Shown here: positions 7,659-15,600 of the stretch, in pieces
Layout of the letters: each line of letters opens with the position of its first letter
Position numbering within the stretch: position 1 is the stretch's first letter
Assembly: GCA_905187695.1 (NCBI GenBank)
Contig: CAJJIY010000027.1
Location: 1-17,110 of the forward strand
From: an uncultured Eubacteriales bacterium
GTDB taxonomy: Bacteria; Bacillota; Clostridia; Oscillospirales; CAG-272
Direction: 5' to 3'
Length of the DNA stretch: 17,110 nt
The notes under the pieces: generated by a model
Told to the model about the DNA's origin: nothing
The model's database searches: none
The model's input: the letters and a program-made list of their open reading frames with translations, nothing else
Program-made: the position numbers and the translations under genes

Positions 7659-8586
7659 AAGCGCCGACCGGAAAACCGATGTGCACGCCTATGTCTGGAT
7701 GCCCGTCACCCGCGCGCGCCCCCGCGCCGTGATCCAGCTCTCGCACGGAATGTGCGAATATGTCACCCGCTATGACGAATGGGCGCGGCGTTTTACCGAC
7801 GCGGGCTATGTCTTCTGCGGCAACGACCATCTGGGGCACGGCCAGACCGCCGGCGGTCTGGAGAATCTCGGCTACACGGTTGCGCGGGGCGGGGCGGATT
7901 TCCTGGTGGAGGATCTTCACACCATGACCGCATGGATACGGAAACGCTTTCCGGGGGTGCCGATCGTCCTTTACGGACACAGTATGGGCTCTTTTGCCGC
8001 CCGGCTTTATCTTTCCCGCTATGGAAACGAACTGGACGCCGCCCTGCTGAGCGGCACCGCCGGCCCGGAAAAACCGACCGGCGTGGCGCTGGCACTGGCG
8101 CACCGGATTGCCCGAAAAGAGGGAGACCGCGCCCGCAACCGGTTTCTGACCTCTCTGGCTTTCGGAAGCTATAACAAGCATTATCGGCAGGAAAACGATC
8201 CCGTTTCGTGGCTGACAAGAGACCCGGCCGTCCGGGAAGCCTATCGGAACGACCCCTATTGCACCTTTACTTTCACCGCCGCCGGCTATGACACGCTTTT
8301 TTCGCTCCTTTCGGCCGTGTCCGCCAAAGAGTGGGCAAAAAAGGTGCCGGCCGGGTTACCTGTCTTTCTTTTTGCAGGCGACGGAGACCCCGTCGGCAAT
8401 TACGGACGCGGGGTTCTGAAAGTGGCCGCCCGCTTAAAAAAGGCAGGATGTGCCGATGTGCGGTGCAAGATCTACCCCGGCGGCCGGCACGAACTGCACA
8501 ACGAGACCTGCCGGGACGAAGTTTTCGGGGATCTCACAGCCTTTCTCGCGGATGTGCTGGAAAAAGGAGAAAAAAGTGAGTCTTGA
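7624..8586 (+). CDS. Alpha/beta hydrolase, serine aminopeptidase S33 / monoacylglycerol lipase-like
   Basis: A 320-aa alpha/beta-hydrolase of the Hydrolase_4 (S33, lysophospholipase/monoglyceride lipase-like) group. The oxyanion region is IQLSHGMCEYVTRYDEWA (about 37-54), followed by GNDHLGHG (66-73). The nucleophile elbow is GHSMGS with Ser120. The probable catalytic acid is Asp255 in AGDGDPVG, and the catalytic His is His289 in YPGGRHELHNE. No signal peptide is seen, so it is probably cytoplasmic. The substrate is likely an acylglycerol or other ester but cannot be fixed. I chose the ATG at 7624 because AAAGGAG (7610-7616) precedes it and homologous sequence begins there. The same frame is open from 7504 but only over the end of cca. 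The gene overlaps cca by 35 nt and ruvX by 11 nt, so the three are probably co-translated. Confidence 0.92.
   Translation: MNTPGNEHFTFKSADRKTDVHAYVWMPVTRARPRAVIQLSHGMCEYVTRYDEWARRFTDAGYVFCGNDHLGHGQTAGGLENLGYTVARGGADFLVEDLHTMTAWIRKRFPGVPIVLYGHSMGSFAARLYLSRYGNELDAALLSGTAGPEKPTGVALALAHRIARKEGDRARNRFLTSLAFGSYNKHYRQENDPVSWLTRDPAVREAYRNDPYCTFTFTAAGYDTLFSLLSAVSAKEWAKKVPAGLPVFLFAGDGDPVGNYGRGVLKVAARLKKAGCADVRCKIYPGGRHELHNETCRDEVFGDLTAFLADVLEKGEKSES
8563..8568 (+). promoter_or_regulatory. Ribosome binding site deciding the GTG start of ruvX
   Basis: AAGGAG lies seven bases before the GTG at 8576, inside the final codons of the hydrolase gene. An upstream in-frame ATG at 8450 has no comparable site and would add 42 residues with no resemblance to the family. 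Confidence 0.82.
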
Positions 8587-9043
8587 AGCCGTTGCAAACA
8601 CAAAAGGCCGCGTTCTGGGGGTGGATTTCGGGGAAGCGCGCACCGGGCTTGCGCTCTCGGACAGTTCACGGATGCTGGCTCACGGCATCGGGAATATCAG
8701 CGGCGGCGGTCTTGAAAAATCGGCCGCGCTGATCGTCGCCCGCGCCAAAGAAGAGGGCGCTGTGGCCATCGTACTGGGGCTTCCGGTCAATATGAACGGC
8801 AGCGAGGGGCCCCGCGCCGCCCGTGTGCGTCAACTGGCCGCGCTGATAGAAGCGGCCGTCCCGGAACTGCCCGTGGCACTGATGGATGAGCGCATGACCA
8901 CCATGGCCGCCACGCGCTTTTTAAACGAGACCGACACACGCGGCAAAAAGAGAAAGGGCGTGATTGACACCCTTTCGGCACAGATTATTCTGCAAAACGC
9001 GCTGGACCGTCTGGCGCATCTGCAAAACAGCCAAAACAGATAG
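8576..9043 (+). CDS. ruvX: RuvX/YqgF family RNase H-fold nuclease (putative pre-16S rRNA nuclease / Holliday junction resolvase-like)
   Basis: A 155-aa RNase H-fold protein, normal length for YqgF/RuvX. The motifs are LGVDFGEARTGLALSD (14-29, Asp17), VLGLPVNMNGSEGPRA (66-81), MDERMTT (Glu105) and GVIDTLSAQIIL (Asp131). Together they give the D-E-D acidic set of the family. Members process the 5' end of 16S rRNA in E. coli and were earlier proposed as Holliday-junction resolvases; which applies here is not shown by sequence. The GTG start overlaps the end of the hydrolase gene by 11 nt and is backed by AAGGAG. Twelve bases separate it from the metallopeptidase gene. Its place beside cca groups two RNA-maturation functions in one transcript. 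Confidence 0.94.
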   Translation: MSLEAVANTKGRVLGVDFGEARTGLALSDSSRMLAHGIGNISGGGLEKSAALIVARAKEEGAVAIVLGLPVNMNGSEGPRAARVRQLAALIEAAVPELPVALMDERMTTMAATRFLNETDTRGKKRKGVIDTLSAQIILQNALDRLAHLQNSQNR

Positions 9044-9055
9044 AAGGCGAACACC

Positions 9056-9802
9056 ATGAGTGTTGAAGAAAATCACACTTTCACCGCGGAAGGAGAATCC
9101 TTTTCTTATACGCTCTTCCGCAAAAAGATCAAAAACATCAACCTGCGGGTTATGCCAGACGGGACGCTGCGGATCTCCGCACCGCTCCCTGTTCCCCTGT
9201 CGGAAATTGAAAACTTCCTCCGGCGTTCCCTGCCCTTTATCCGCCGGGCGCGGAAAAAACAGACCGAACGGGAGGAAACCCGGACGCCCCCGCTCCGTCT
9301 TCTGCCGGGAGAAACCGTGCCGGTCTTCGGCATACCGCGCGACATCCTGGTGAAAAAAGCCGCACGCAATCAGGCGCTCCTTTCCGGCCGGACGCTGACG
9401 CTTTCCCTGACCGACCCCGAAGATCCCGCGCTCCGCAAAAAGGTCTTTGAGGCCTTTGTGAAAAAGACCGCGGCCAGAATTCTGCCGATTGCCTTTGAAG
9501 CGCGGTTTTCCACCTTTTTCCCAATCCCGGAAAAACTGCCCGCCCTTTCTTTGCGCAAAATGACCGCCAAATGGGGACTGTGCCGTGCCGGGGCGCTTTC
9601 GGTCTCGCTGAATACCTATCTGGTGCTGCTTCCCCCGGTGCTCTGCGATTATGTCATCTGCCATGAATACTGTCATTTCCGCCATCCGGATCACAGCCCC
9701 GCTTTCTGGAACTGCCTAACAGATTATCTTCCGGACGCGCAGAAAAGGAGACAGGCGCTGCGCGATTTCCGTCTTCCCCGTTTTGCCGAACCCGACTGCT
9801 GA
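9056..9802 (+). CDS. YgjP-like zinc metallopeptidase (M48/DUF45 family)
   Basis: A 248-aa cytoplasmic protein matching the YgjP-like metallopeptidase family. The N-terminal half has the typical opening KKIKNINLRVMPDGTLRISAP (24-44), the helix DFLRR-like IENFLRRSLPFIRRARKK (51-68), then the strand FGIPRDILV. The C-terminal half has LRKMTAKWGLCRAGALSVS (166-184) and LPPVLCDYVICHEYCHFRH. In the latter, His203, Glu204 and His207 form HExxH, and His213 in HPDHSPAFW is the probable third zinc ligand. The role in cells is not established; predicted proteolytic activity rests on the intact motif. The ATG at 9056 has AAGGCGA a few bases upstream, a modest ribosome binding site. It is last in the run that begins with cca and is followed by the hairpin at 9810-9835. 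Confidence 0.92.
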   Translation: MSVEENHTFTAEGESFSYTLFRKKIKNINLRVMPDGTLRISAPLPVPLSEIENFLRRSLPFIRRARKKQTEREETRTPPLRLLPGETVPVFGIPRDILVKKAARNQALLSGRTLTLSLTDPEDPALRKKVFEAFVKKTAARILPIAFEARFSTFFPIPEKLPALSLRKMTAKWGLCRAGALSVSLNTYLVLLPPVLCDYVICHEYCHFRHPDHSPAFWNCLTDYLPDAQKRRQALRDFRLPRFAEPDC

Positions 9803-9809
9803 AGCAAAA

Positions 9810-9835
9810 GAGCCGCCCGGTTTTCCGGGCGGCTC
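9810..9835. terminator. Hairpin terminator shared by the cca operon and azlCD
   Basis: A perfect 11-bp GC-rich stem (GAGCCGCCCGG at 9810-9820, loop TTTT, complement 9825-9835) lies seven bases after the metallopeptidase stop and eight bases from the azlD stop. The minus strand has a short T tract (9809-9806) and the plus strand only TCATCT. It probably acts for both convergent units, more convincingly for azlCD. Confidence 0.78.
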
Positions 9836-9843
9836 TCATCTGT

Positions 9844-10146
9844 TCAGATCAGTTCCAGTAAAAAGACAAGCAGGCAGGCCGCCCCGGCCACGACCGGGAG
9901 CTTGCACCGGCAAAGCGCCAGCACGGCCGAGAGCAGGAAAGCCGCCAGCGCCGAATACAGCGCGCCGGTCGCGCTCAGCACCGCCGGGAAAGTCATGACC
10001 GACAGCGTGACAAAAGGCAGATAGTAAAAATAGGAGCGCAGCGTCCTGTTTCTGATCTCGCGGCGAATGAGCAGAAGCGGCAGGACACGGATGAGATAGG
10101 TCACTCCGGCCATGAGGAAGAGCGCGACATAAAAATTCCGAATCAT
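9844..10146 (-). CDS. azlD: Branched-chain amino acid exporter small subunit AzlD
   Basis: A 100-aa integral membrane protein with about four hydrophobic segments, standard for AzlD. The recognisable core is MAGVTYLIRVLPLLLIRR followed by SYFYYLPFVTLSVMTFPAVL. AzlD pairs with AzlC to export branched-chain amino acids; loss of control of azlCD gives azaleucine resistance in Bacillus. The ATG (10146-10144) overlaps the azlC stop (TGA at 10145-10143) by 4 nt. AAGGAGGAGA (10160-10151) precedes it. The same frame is open to 10251, but that extension only reads through azlC. Confidence 0.93.
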   Translation of the reverse strand: MIRNFYVALFLMAGVTYLIRVLPLLLIRREIRNRTLRSYFYYLPFVTLSVMTFPAVLSATGALYSALAAFLLSAVLALCRCKLPVVAGAACLLVFLLELI

Positions 10147-10871
10147 GGGGTCTCCTCCTTTTCTTCCCGCACCGGGAACAGCCACGCGAAAAGAAGCGGC
10201 AACACGACAGACAAAGCGACGGTCCGGAATCCCTCGGTAAAGAAAGTCCATTCAAACCGGTGACAAAGAAAAGTGAGAAGAGCGCTGGCCGCCATGGAAA
10301 CCGCCACCAGCGCGGCCAGCACCCGGCTCTTTCGGGCGGGCGGCAGAATGATGGCCAGGAACATGGCATAAAGCGCCATGCCCAGCGCCACGCTCACCCG
10401 CGCCGGCAGAAGATTGCCGGCCAACGACCCCAGGAGCGTGCCGACCGTCCAGCCCGGCACCATCAGCGTCATGGCGCCATAACTGTAAAAAGGACAAAGC
10501 GGCGGCTCTGCGGCCGTAGAAAGGGCAAAGATCTCGTCCGTCAGGCCATAACCGACCAACAGCCGCGCCAGCAGCGAAGTCTCGGGCGAAAGCCGTTGGG
10601 AAACGGAGCAGGACATCAGCAAATACCGGGAATTGATGACCAGCTGGGTAAAGGCCAGCTCCACATAGGTGGTTCCCGCCCCCATCAGCACGATGCCGGC
10701 CGCCTCTCCGGCGGAAGTCAGATTCAGAAGCGACATCAGCGTGGCCGCCAGCGGCGAAAACCCGGCCGCAGTGGCCTTGATGCCCAGCGCGAAAGCCACG
10801 GCAAAATAGCCGACGGCCAGGGGCGCGCCGTCCCGCAGGCCTCTCAAAAACCAGATTTTCCGACTCTCCAT
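10143..10871 (-). CDS. azlC: Branched-chain amino acid exporter large subunit AzlC
   Basis: A 242-aa polytopic membrane protein of the AzlC family. Family traits are FLRGLRDGAPLAVGYFAVAF at the N-terminus, LMSLLNLTSAGEAAGI, ELAFTQLVINSRYLLMSCSV and GYGLTDEIFALS (the conserved TDE in the middle). Hydrophobic helices fill the rest. With AzlD it exports leucine, isoleucine, valine and possibly related amino acids across the cytoplasmic membrane. The ATG at 10871-10869 is preceded by GAGGGAAATCAT. An upstream ATG at 10928 lies in the -35 box and is not credible as a start. It is first in the two-gene azlCD operon behind the promoter at 10900-10928. An Lrp-type regulator, often linked to azlCD elsewhere, is not present nearby. 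Confidence 0.94.
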   Translation of the reverse strand: MESRKIWFLRGLRDGAPLAVGYFAVAFALGIKATAAGFSPLAATLMSLLNLTSAGEAAGIVLMGAGTTYVELAFTQLVINSRYLLMSCSVSQRLSPETSLLARLLVGYGLTDEIFALSTAAEPPLCPFYSYGAMTLMVPGWTVGTLLGSLAGNLLPARVSVALGMALYAMFLAIILPPARKSRVLAALVAVSMAASALLTFLCHRFEWTFFTEGFRTVALSVVLPLLFAWLFPVREEKEETP

Positions 10872-10899
10872 ATGATTTCCCTCGTTTTCTACAGCGCTT

Positions 10900-10928
10900 A
10901 TTGTACCGCATTGCGTGTGCGCTGTCAA
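10900..10928 (-). promoter_or_regulatory. Sigma-A promoter of azlCD
   Basis: On the minus strand TTGACA (10928-10923), a 17-base spacer and TACAAT (10905-10900). The boxes match consensus at six and five of six positions. The expected transcript start is about 20 bases before the azlC ATG, giving a short leader with no room for an attenuator. Confidence 0.9.
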
Positions 10929-11029
10929 GCCGTCCTGCGTTTTTCCACAAAAATTGATATGATTTTGGAAAGCGGCAAGGGGAAAAGCATCCCCCCAAAA
11001 AATAAAAATGAATTTTTTGTTCTTTCTTC

Positions 11030-11058
11030 TTGCAATTTTGAATAAAATATGATATAAT
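11030..11058 (+). promoter_or_regulatory. Probable sigma-A promoter of the citrate synthase gene
   Basis: TTGCAA (11030-11035, four of six), a 17-base spacer and a perfect TATAAT (11053-11058). The surrounding sequence is very AT-rich, which may help melting. The in-frame ATG at 11057 falls inside this -10 box, so translation must start downstream. Confidence 0.8.
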
Positions 11059-11079
11059 GTTTCTTACCATTTCAAAAGC

Positions 11080-11085
11080 GAGGTG
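11080..11085 (+). promoter_or_regulatory. Ribosome binding site deciding the GTG start of citrate synthase
   Basis: GAGGTG lies seven bases before the GTG at 11093 and downstream of the -10 box. It makes 11093 the best-supported start. Confidence 0.78.
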
Positions 11086-11092
11086 CCCGTCT

Positions 11093-12463
11093 GTGCAATA
11101 TCCGGAAAACAATTCTGCAAATAACGATTTGCTGGCCGAGGTGGTCAAGGGAGCGGAAAGCGCCTATCAGGTGCCGGCTTCCGCCTTCGACAGTTACCGC
11201 GTCAAGCGCGGCCTGCGCGAGCCGGACGGAACCGGCGTGATGGCCGGCGTGACCCACATCGGCAATGCCCACGGCTATGTCATCAGCGAGGGCGAACGCA
11301 CCTCTGTGGAAGGTGAGCTTTATTATCGCGGCTATCCCCTCTCCTCTCTTTGTGAAAACTTTGTGGCGGAGGGGCGTTTCGGCTTTGCCGAGTGCTGTTA
11401 CCTGCTCTTCTTCGGTCATCTGCCCAACCCCAAGGAGCTCTCGGATTTTACCACACTCATGGATAACTATTCCCGGCTTCCGGCACGGTTTGACGAGGAC
11501 ATCCTGATGAAGGCGCCCTGCCCCTCTATCATGAACAAGATCGCCACCGGTGTTTTTTCGCTTTATGCCTATGACGAAAATCCGGATGACACCAGTCTTT
11601 CCAATATGTTGCGGCAAAGCATGGAGGTCGTGGCCAAAATCCCGGTGATCGCCGCACACGCCTATGCGGTCTACCGCAATGTCTTTGAGGGGCGAAGCCT
11701 CAGCCTCAACAACCCGCACGCGGGTCTGGCTGTGGCCGAAAATTTTTTGCGGATGCTCCGTTCCAACAAAACCTTTACGGCGGCCGAGGCGCACCTCCTG
11801 GATCTTTGCCTGGTGGTACACGCCGAGCACGGCGGCGGCAACAACTCTACCTTTGCCTGCCGGGTGCTCTCTTCCTCCGGCACGGATACCTATTCCGCAG
11901 TCGGCGCGGCCATCGGCGCCCTGAAGGGCCCGCTCCACGGCGGCGCGAACATCAAAGTGCAGGAAATGTTTGACGCCATCAAAAAGAATCTTAAAGACCC
12001 ACGCGATGACGAAGAGGTCTCGCTGGCGCTCCGTGACGTGCTGGACGGCAAGATCGGAGACGGCTCCGGGCTTATTTACGGCATGGGACACGCCATTTAC
12101 ACCAAATCCGACCCCCGCGCCGTCATTTTAAAGCATTACGCGCGCAATCTGGCCAACGAAAAGGGATATGGTGATGATTTTGCCCTGCTGGAATCCATTG
12201 AGCGGCTCACGCCCGAGGTCTTCCGGAAATACAAGGGCAGCGACAAGGAAATGTGCGCCAATGTGGACCTTTACTCCGGGCTTATCTACCGGATGCTGGG
12301 CATCCCGGTGTGTATGTACACACCGCTGTTTGCCATTGCCCGTTCGGCGGGCTGGTGCGCTCACCGTATGGAAGAGCTGCTGACCGGAAAACGGATCATC
12401 CGCCCGGCTTACAAGTGCATTACGCCGGTGGCCAAATACATTCCCATGGGCAAACGATCTTAA
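11093..12463 (+). CDS. gltA: Citrate synthase
   Basis: Condenses acetyl-CoA and oxaloacetate to citrate in the cytoplasm. The 456-aa product (counted from the GTG at 11093) carries the family residues. They are HAEHGGGNNSTFA (His246), GPLHGGANIKVQEMF (His282), GMGHAIYTKSDPRA with His333 and the R of DPRA for substrate binding, and the catalytic Asp392 in NVDLYSGLIYRMLGIP. The longer N-terminus with GVTHIGNAHGYVI is typical of a clostridial branch. In that branch the residue after the active-site His is Ala rather than the Arg of E. coli-type GHRVYK. It has its own promoter and terminator. No aconitase or isocitrate dehydrogenase gene lies beside it, so its pathway role (probably glutamate biosynthesis through the oxidative branch) is inferred. 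2-Methylcitrate synthase activity is not excluded by sequence. Confidence 0.95.
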   Translation: MQYPENNSANNDLLAEVVKGAESAYQVPASAFDSYRVKRGLREPDGTGVMAGVTHIGNAHGYVISEGERTSVEGELYYRGYPLSSLCENFVAEGRFGFAECCYLLFFGHLPNPKELSDFTTLMDNYSRLPARFDEDILMKAPCPSIMNKIATGVFSLYAYDENPDDTSLSNMLRQSMEVVAKIPVIAAHAYAVYRNVFEGRSLSLNNPHAGLAVAENFLRMLRSNKTFTAAEAHLLDLCLVVHAEHGGGNNSTFACRVLSSSGTDTYSAVGAAIGALKGPLHGGANIKVQEMFDAIKKNLKDPRDDEEVSLALRDVLDGKIGDGSGLIYGMGHAIYTKSDPRAVILKHYARNLANEKGYGDDFALLESIERLTPEVFRKYKGSDKEMCANVDLYSGLIYRMLGIPVCMYTPLFAIARSAGWCAHRMEELLTGKRIIRPAYKCITPVAKYIPMGKRS

Positions 12464-12464
12464 C

Positions 12465-12503
12465 GAAAACGCCGGAAAGGTACGAAACCTTTCCGGCGTT
12501 TTC
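12465..12503 (+). terminator. Intrinsic terminator of the citrate synthase gene
   Basis: A perfect 16-bp stem (arms 12465-12480 and 12488-12503, core CGCCGGAAAGG) around a 7-base loop starts one base after the stop codon. The descending arm ends in TTTTC and is followed by TTACTTTC, a broken but adequate T tract. The arm sequence is also flanked by A on the left, so it could work in both directions. Confidence 0.9.
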
Positions 12504-12539
12504 TTACTTTCAATATATTTATTTTTTATGAACAAAGTG

Positions 12540-12568
12540 TTGACAAAATAAAAAGAATATGGTAGAAT
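12540..12568 (+). promoter_or_regulatory. Sigma-A promoter of the RHS giant gene
   Basis: TTGACA (12540-12545), a 17-base spacer and TAGAAT (12563-12568), the last with five of six consensus bases, in AT-rich DNA. The transcript leader would be about 45-50 bases. AAGGAG at 12608-12613 lies eight bases before the ATG at 12622. Confidence 0.87.
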
Positions 12569-12621
12569 AAAAGAAAAATCTGCTTTTTTCCCATCAATCA
12601 TCACCTTAAGGAGAAAAAGAC

Positions 12622-15600
12622 ATGAAAAAGACCGGAACGAAACTGCTTTGTATCCTCTTATCCGCCCTTTTAGCCTTTTATCTTTTCCCCCAGTGTGTAT
12701 TGGCCGGGGCGCTTGACGCTTTGGGCGCCGAAAAGGAACAGGAAACCGGAACCAGCACCGCCGACGCACCGGCGGAACTGGTTTCCAAGCGGAGAGAAAA
12801 CGCCAAATATTTTAAAATGCCGGACGGCTCTTATCTGCTGGCGCAGTATGCCGATGCCATACACGAAAAAAAGGCAGACGGCACTTTTGAAGAGATCGAC
12901 AACACACTGAAAAAAGGGCTTTCCGGTTATACCGTTTCCGGCGGCCGGGTGAGATTTGCCAGCAATACCAAGGCGGCCAAAACCGTGCAGATCAAAAACG
13001 GCGATTATGAAATCTCCTTTGGCCTGCTTGACGCCAAAAAGAGCAAAATAGAAACCGTTGAAAAAGAAAAAAAGCCTGCCGGTTTTTATTCTTTTGCCGA
13101 ACTTTCTTCCTATGCCAGTGCGGTGCGCTATCCGGACGCCTATGAAAACGCGGATGTGGAATATCTTCTCCGCGGGCACTCTCTGAAAGAAAACATTATT
13201 CTCCGTCGGGGCGGGCAAGCCAGCTATATCTATGCCTTTGAAATGAAACTGAAAGGACTCACGCCGGTGCTTTCGGGCGGAGCCATTTTGCTGTGCGCAA
13301 ACGGCGAAACCGTTTATGAAATCCCCGCCCCTTTCATGACCGACGCGGCGGGGGCCGATTCGTTTGCGGTCCATTATACGCTCTCGCAAACCAAAAAGAA
13401 CACCTATACCGTGACGCTCACGGCCGACGCCGGATGGATCAATGCCGCCGAACGCGTCTTTCCCGTGACTATTGACCCCACTTTTTACAAATCCGGTACA
13501 GGCGTAAAATCTGCCGGCATCCGGGAAGAGGACCCGACCCGGCATTATGACAAAAGTTCTCTTCAGCTTCAGACACCCGGAAACGGAAAAGAAAGCATGA
13601 CTCTTTTCAAGATCACCGACTTTGCGCCTTTGCCCCGGAACGCCGTCATTCAAAGCGCGCTTCTTCTGCTGAATATAGAATATATTTATAATCCATACAC
13701 ACCGTATACCGATGAAGAATTTTACACCTGCGCAAACGAAATTGTCGGAAACTGGAACCCCGACACGGTGACCTATGCGCAGTATGCAAGCGGTCAGTTT
13801 TCCATCAGTCCGACACTTCTGGACACTTTCTCCTCCAAAAATTCCGGCTATTTTTACTACAATCTCACTTCCGTAATGCAGGGCTGGTACGACGGCACAC
13901 GCCCCAACCGCGGTGTGGCCATCCGTGCGACCGATTCCTCTTCTCCGGACAGCATCGCTTATTTAAAAAACGACTTCAGCCTATACGACTATCCCTATTT
14001 CATTCTCAATTTCCAGGACACGCACGGCGTGGAGAGTCACTTTGAATATGCCGTCTCCTCGGCCGGAGCGGCGGGGACCGGTTATGTCAATGCCTTCAGC
14101 GGTGAACTGACCTTCCTCCACGATGTTTTTACCACTTCCGACGCCGTTTTTCCCTACACTTTCGGTTTTTCCTACCGTTCCGGCGAATCGGACCATCGGT
14201 CCGAGTATCACATGGGGGCAGGCATCCGGATGTATACGGATGAACGGATCCTGCCCTTTGACAACAATTCCGATTCTTTACTGACTCTCACCTATACTGA
14301 CGCGGACGGTACCGCGCATTATTTCACCCGGCAAAGCACAGACGCCCCCTTTGTCAGCGAGGACGGACTGAAGCTGACGCTTGAACAGACCGCAAGCGGC
14401 TATACCCTGACGGACGACGTGGGAAACAAGCGGATTTTTGACTCGGGCGGCTATCTGACCGAACTGCAGGACATCCACGGTAGCCGCCGCCTGTTCGGAC
14501 GGGACAGCGGGAAAAAACTGACCGACATTTCGCTCCTGCCCGCCGGTTCAGACGAAACAATCCTGCAGCTGACCTTTACCTATACCGGAGATCTCCTTTT
14601 GACCGTTTCCAATATACAGACCGGTGTGACGGCCACTTTCACGCACGAATATTCTTTTGAGGATGAAAATGACAATATGTGCGCCGTTCTCACGGATATT
14701 GTCTATCGTTATCCGCAGAACTCGACCTATACCGTCCAATACGATTTCGAAGGCGGATGGCTGTGCCGCGCCAAAGACACCAAAACCGGCATTTCGGTCT
14801 CCTATAACTATGACAGCCTGGGCCGCGTCTCTTCCTATCGTTACGGTGGCAACAACAACGCGGACGGCAAAACCACGCGGCTTCTTTACGCCAGCCGGAA
14901 AACCACCCTGCAATCCCCCGGCGCGGACAATCTTTTTGATACGGCAGACGACCTTTTTACGGTCCTGCTCTTTGACAACACCGGAAAAGTGTCCAGTGCC
15001 TATACCACCGACCTTTCGGTGGTATACGGTGCGGCCGGTTATACCTACGGCACAACCAACCGCACGCAGAATTTACCCCTGAGCGTGACGACTTCGTCCG
15101 GCGCGGACGCCAATCTGCTCTCCAACCCCGGCTTTGATGAGGGCACGGTCGGCCAAACGCCCAACCGGTTCACCGCCACCGGCAGTGCGGTTATTAAATG
15201 GGACGCCGTGGACGGACTGGAAAACAAGCAGGCATACCTCAGCGCGCCCGCCACCGTGAACGGGGTCAATTATACCACCGCCGCCCTTTCCCAGGTCTTC
15301 CGCGTGCCGGCCGGGACCTATACCCTGTCGGTCTATTACAAGTGGGGGACCCGGCGGACCAACGCCGCCCTGAAGATCAAAGTCCTGAACGCGGGCGGCA
15401 CCGTGGTGGCCGAAAGCCGTGCGGCCAAAGCCCAGGCAGGAAGTTCAAGCTCGGTTTGGGAACGCCTTTCTCTCACCTTCACGGTGGACGGAACGGCGTG
15501 CCTTTCGGACGGCTATACCGCCCTGTTTTCACTGGAGGGTGCCGATGCTTCTCTCTCGCCGCAGGCGGATCTGTATCTGGATGCCGCCATGCTGGAGCGC

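Noticed and set aside
8450..8575. Upstream ATG extension of ruvX
   Set aside because: It adds 42 residues foreign to the family; the GTG at 8576 has a good ribosome binding site and gives normal length.
11072..12091. Antisense frame of 339 codons inside citrate synthase
   Set aside because: It is a shadow of a gene with all catalytic residues intact, and its predicted protein has no family features.
12670..13653. Antisense frame of 327 codons at the start of the RHS gene
   Set aside because: The plus-strand frame has a promoter, ribosome binding site, signal peptide and continuous domain structure; the minus-strand product is composition-driven.
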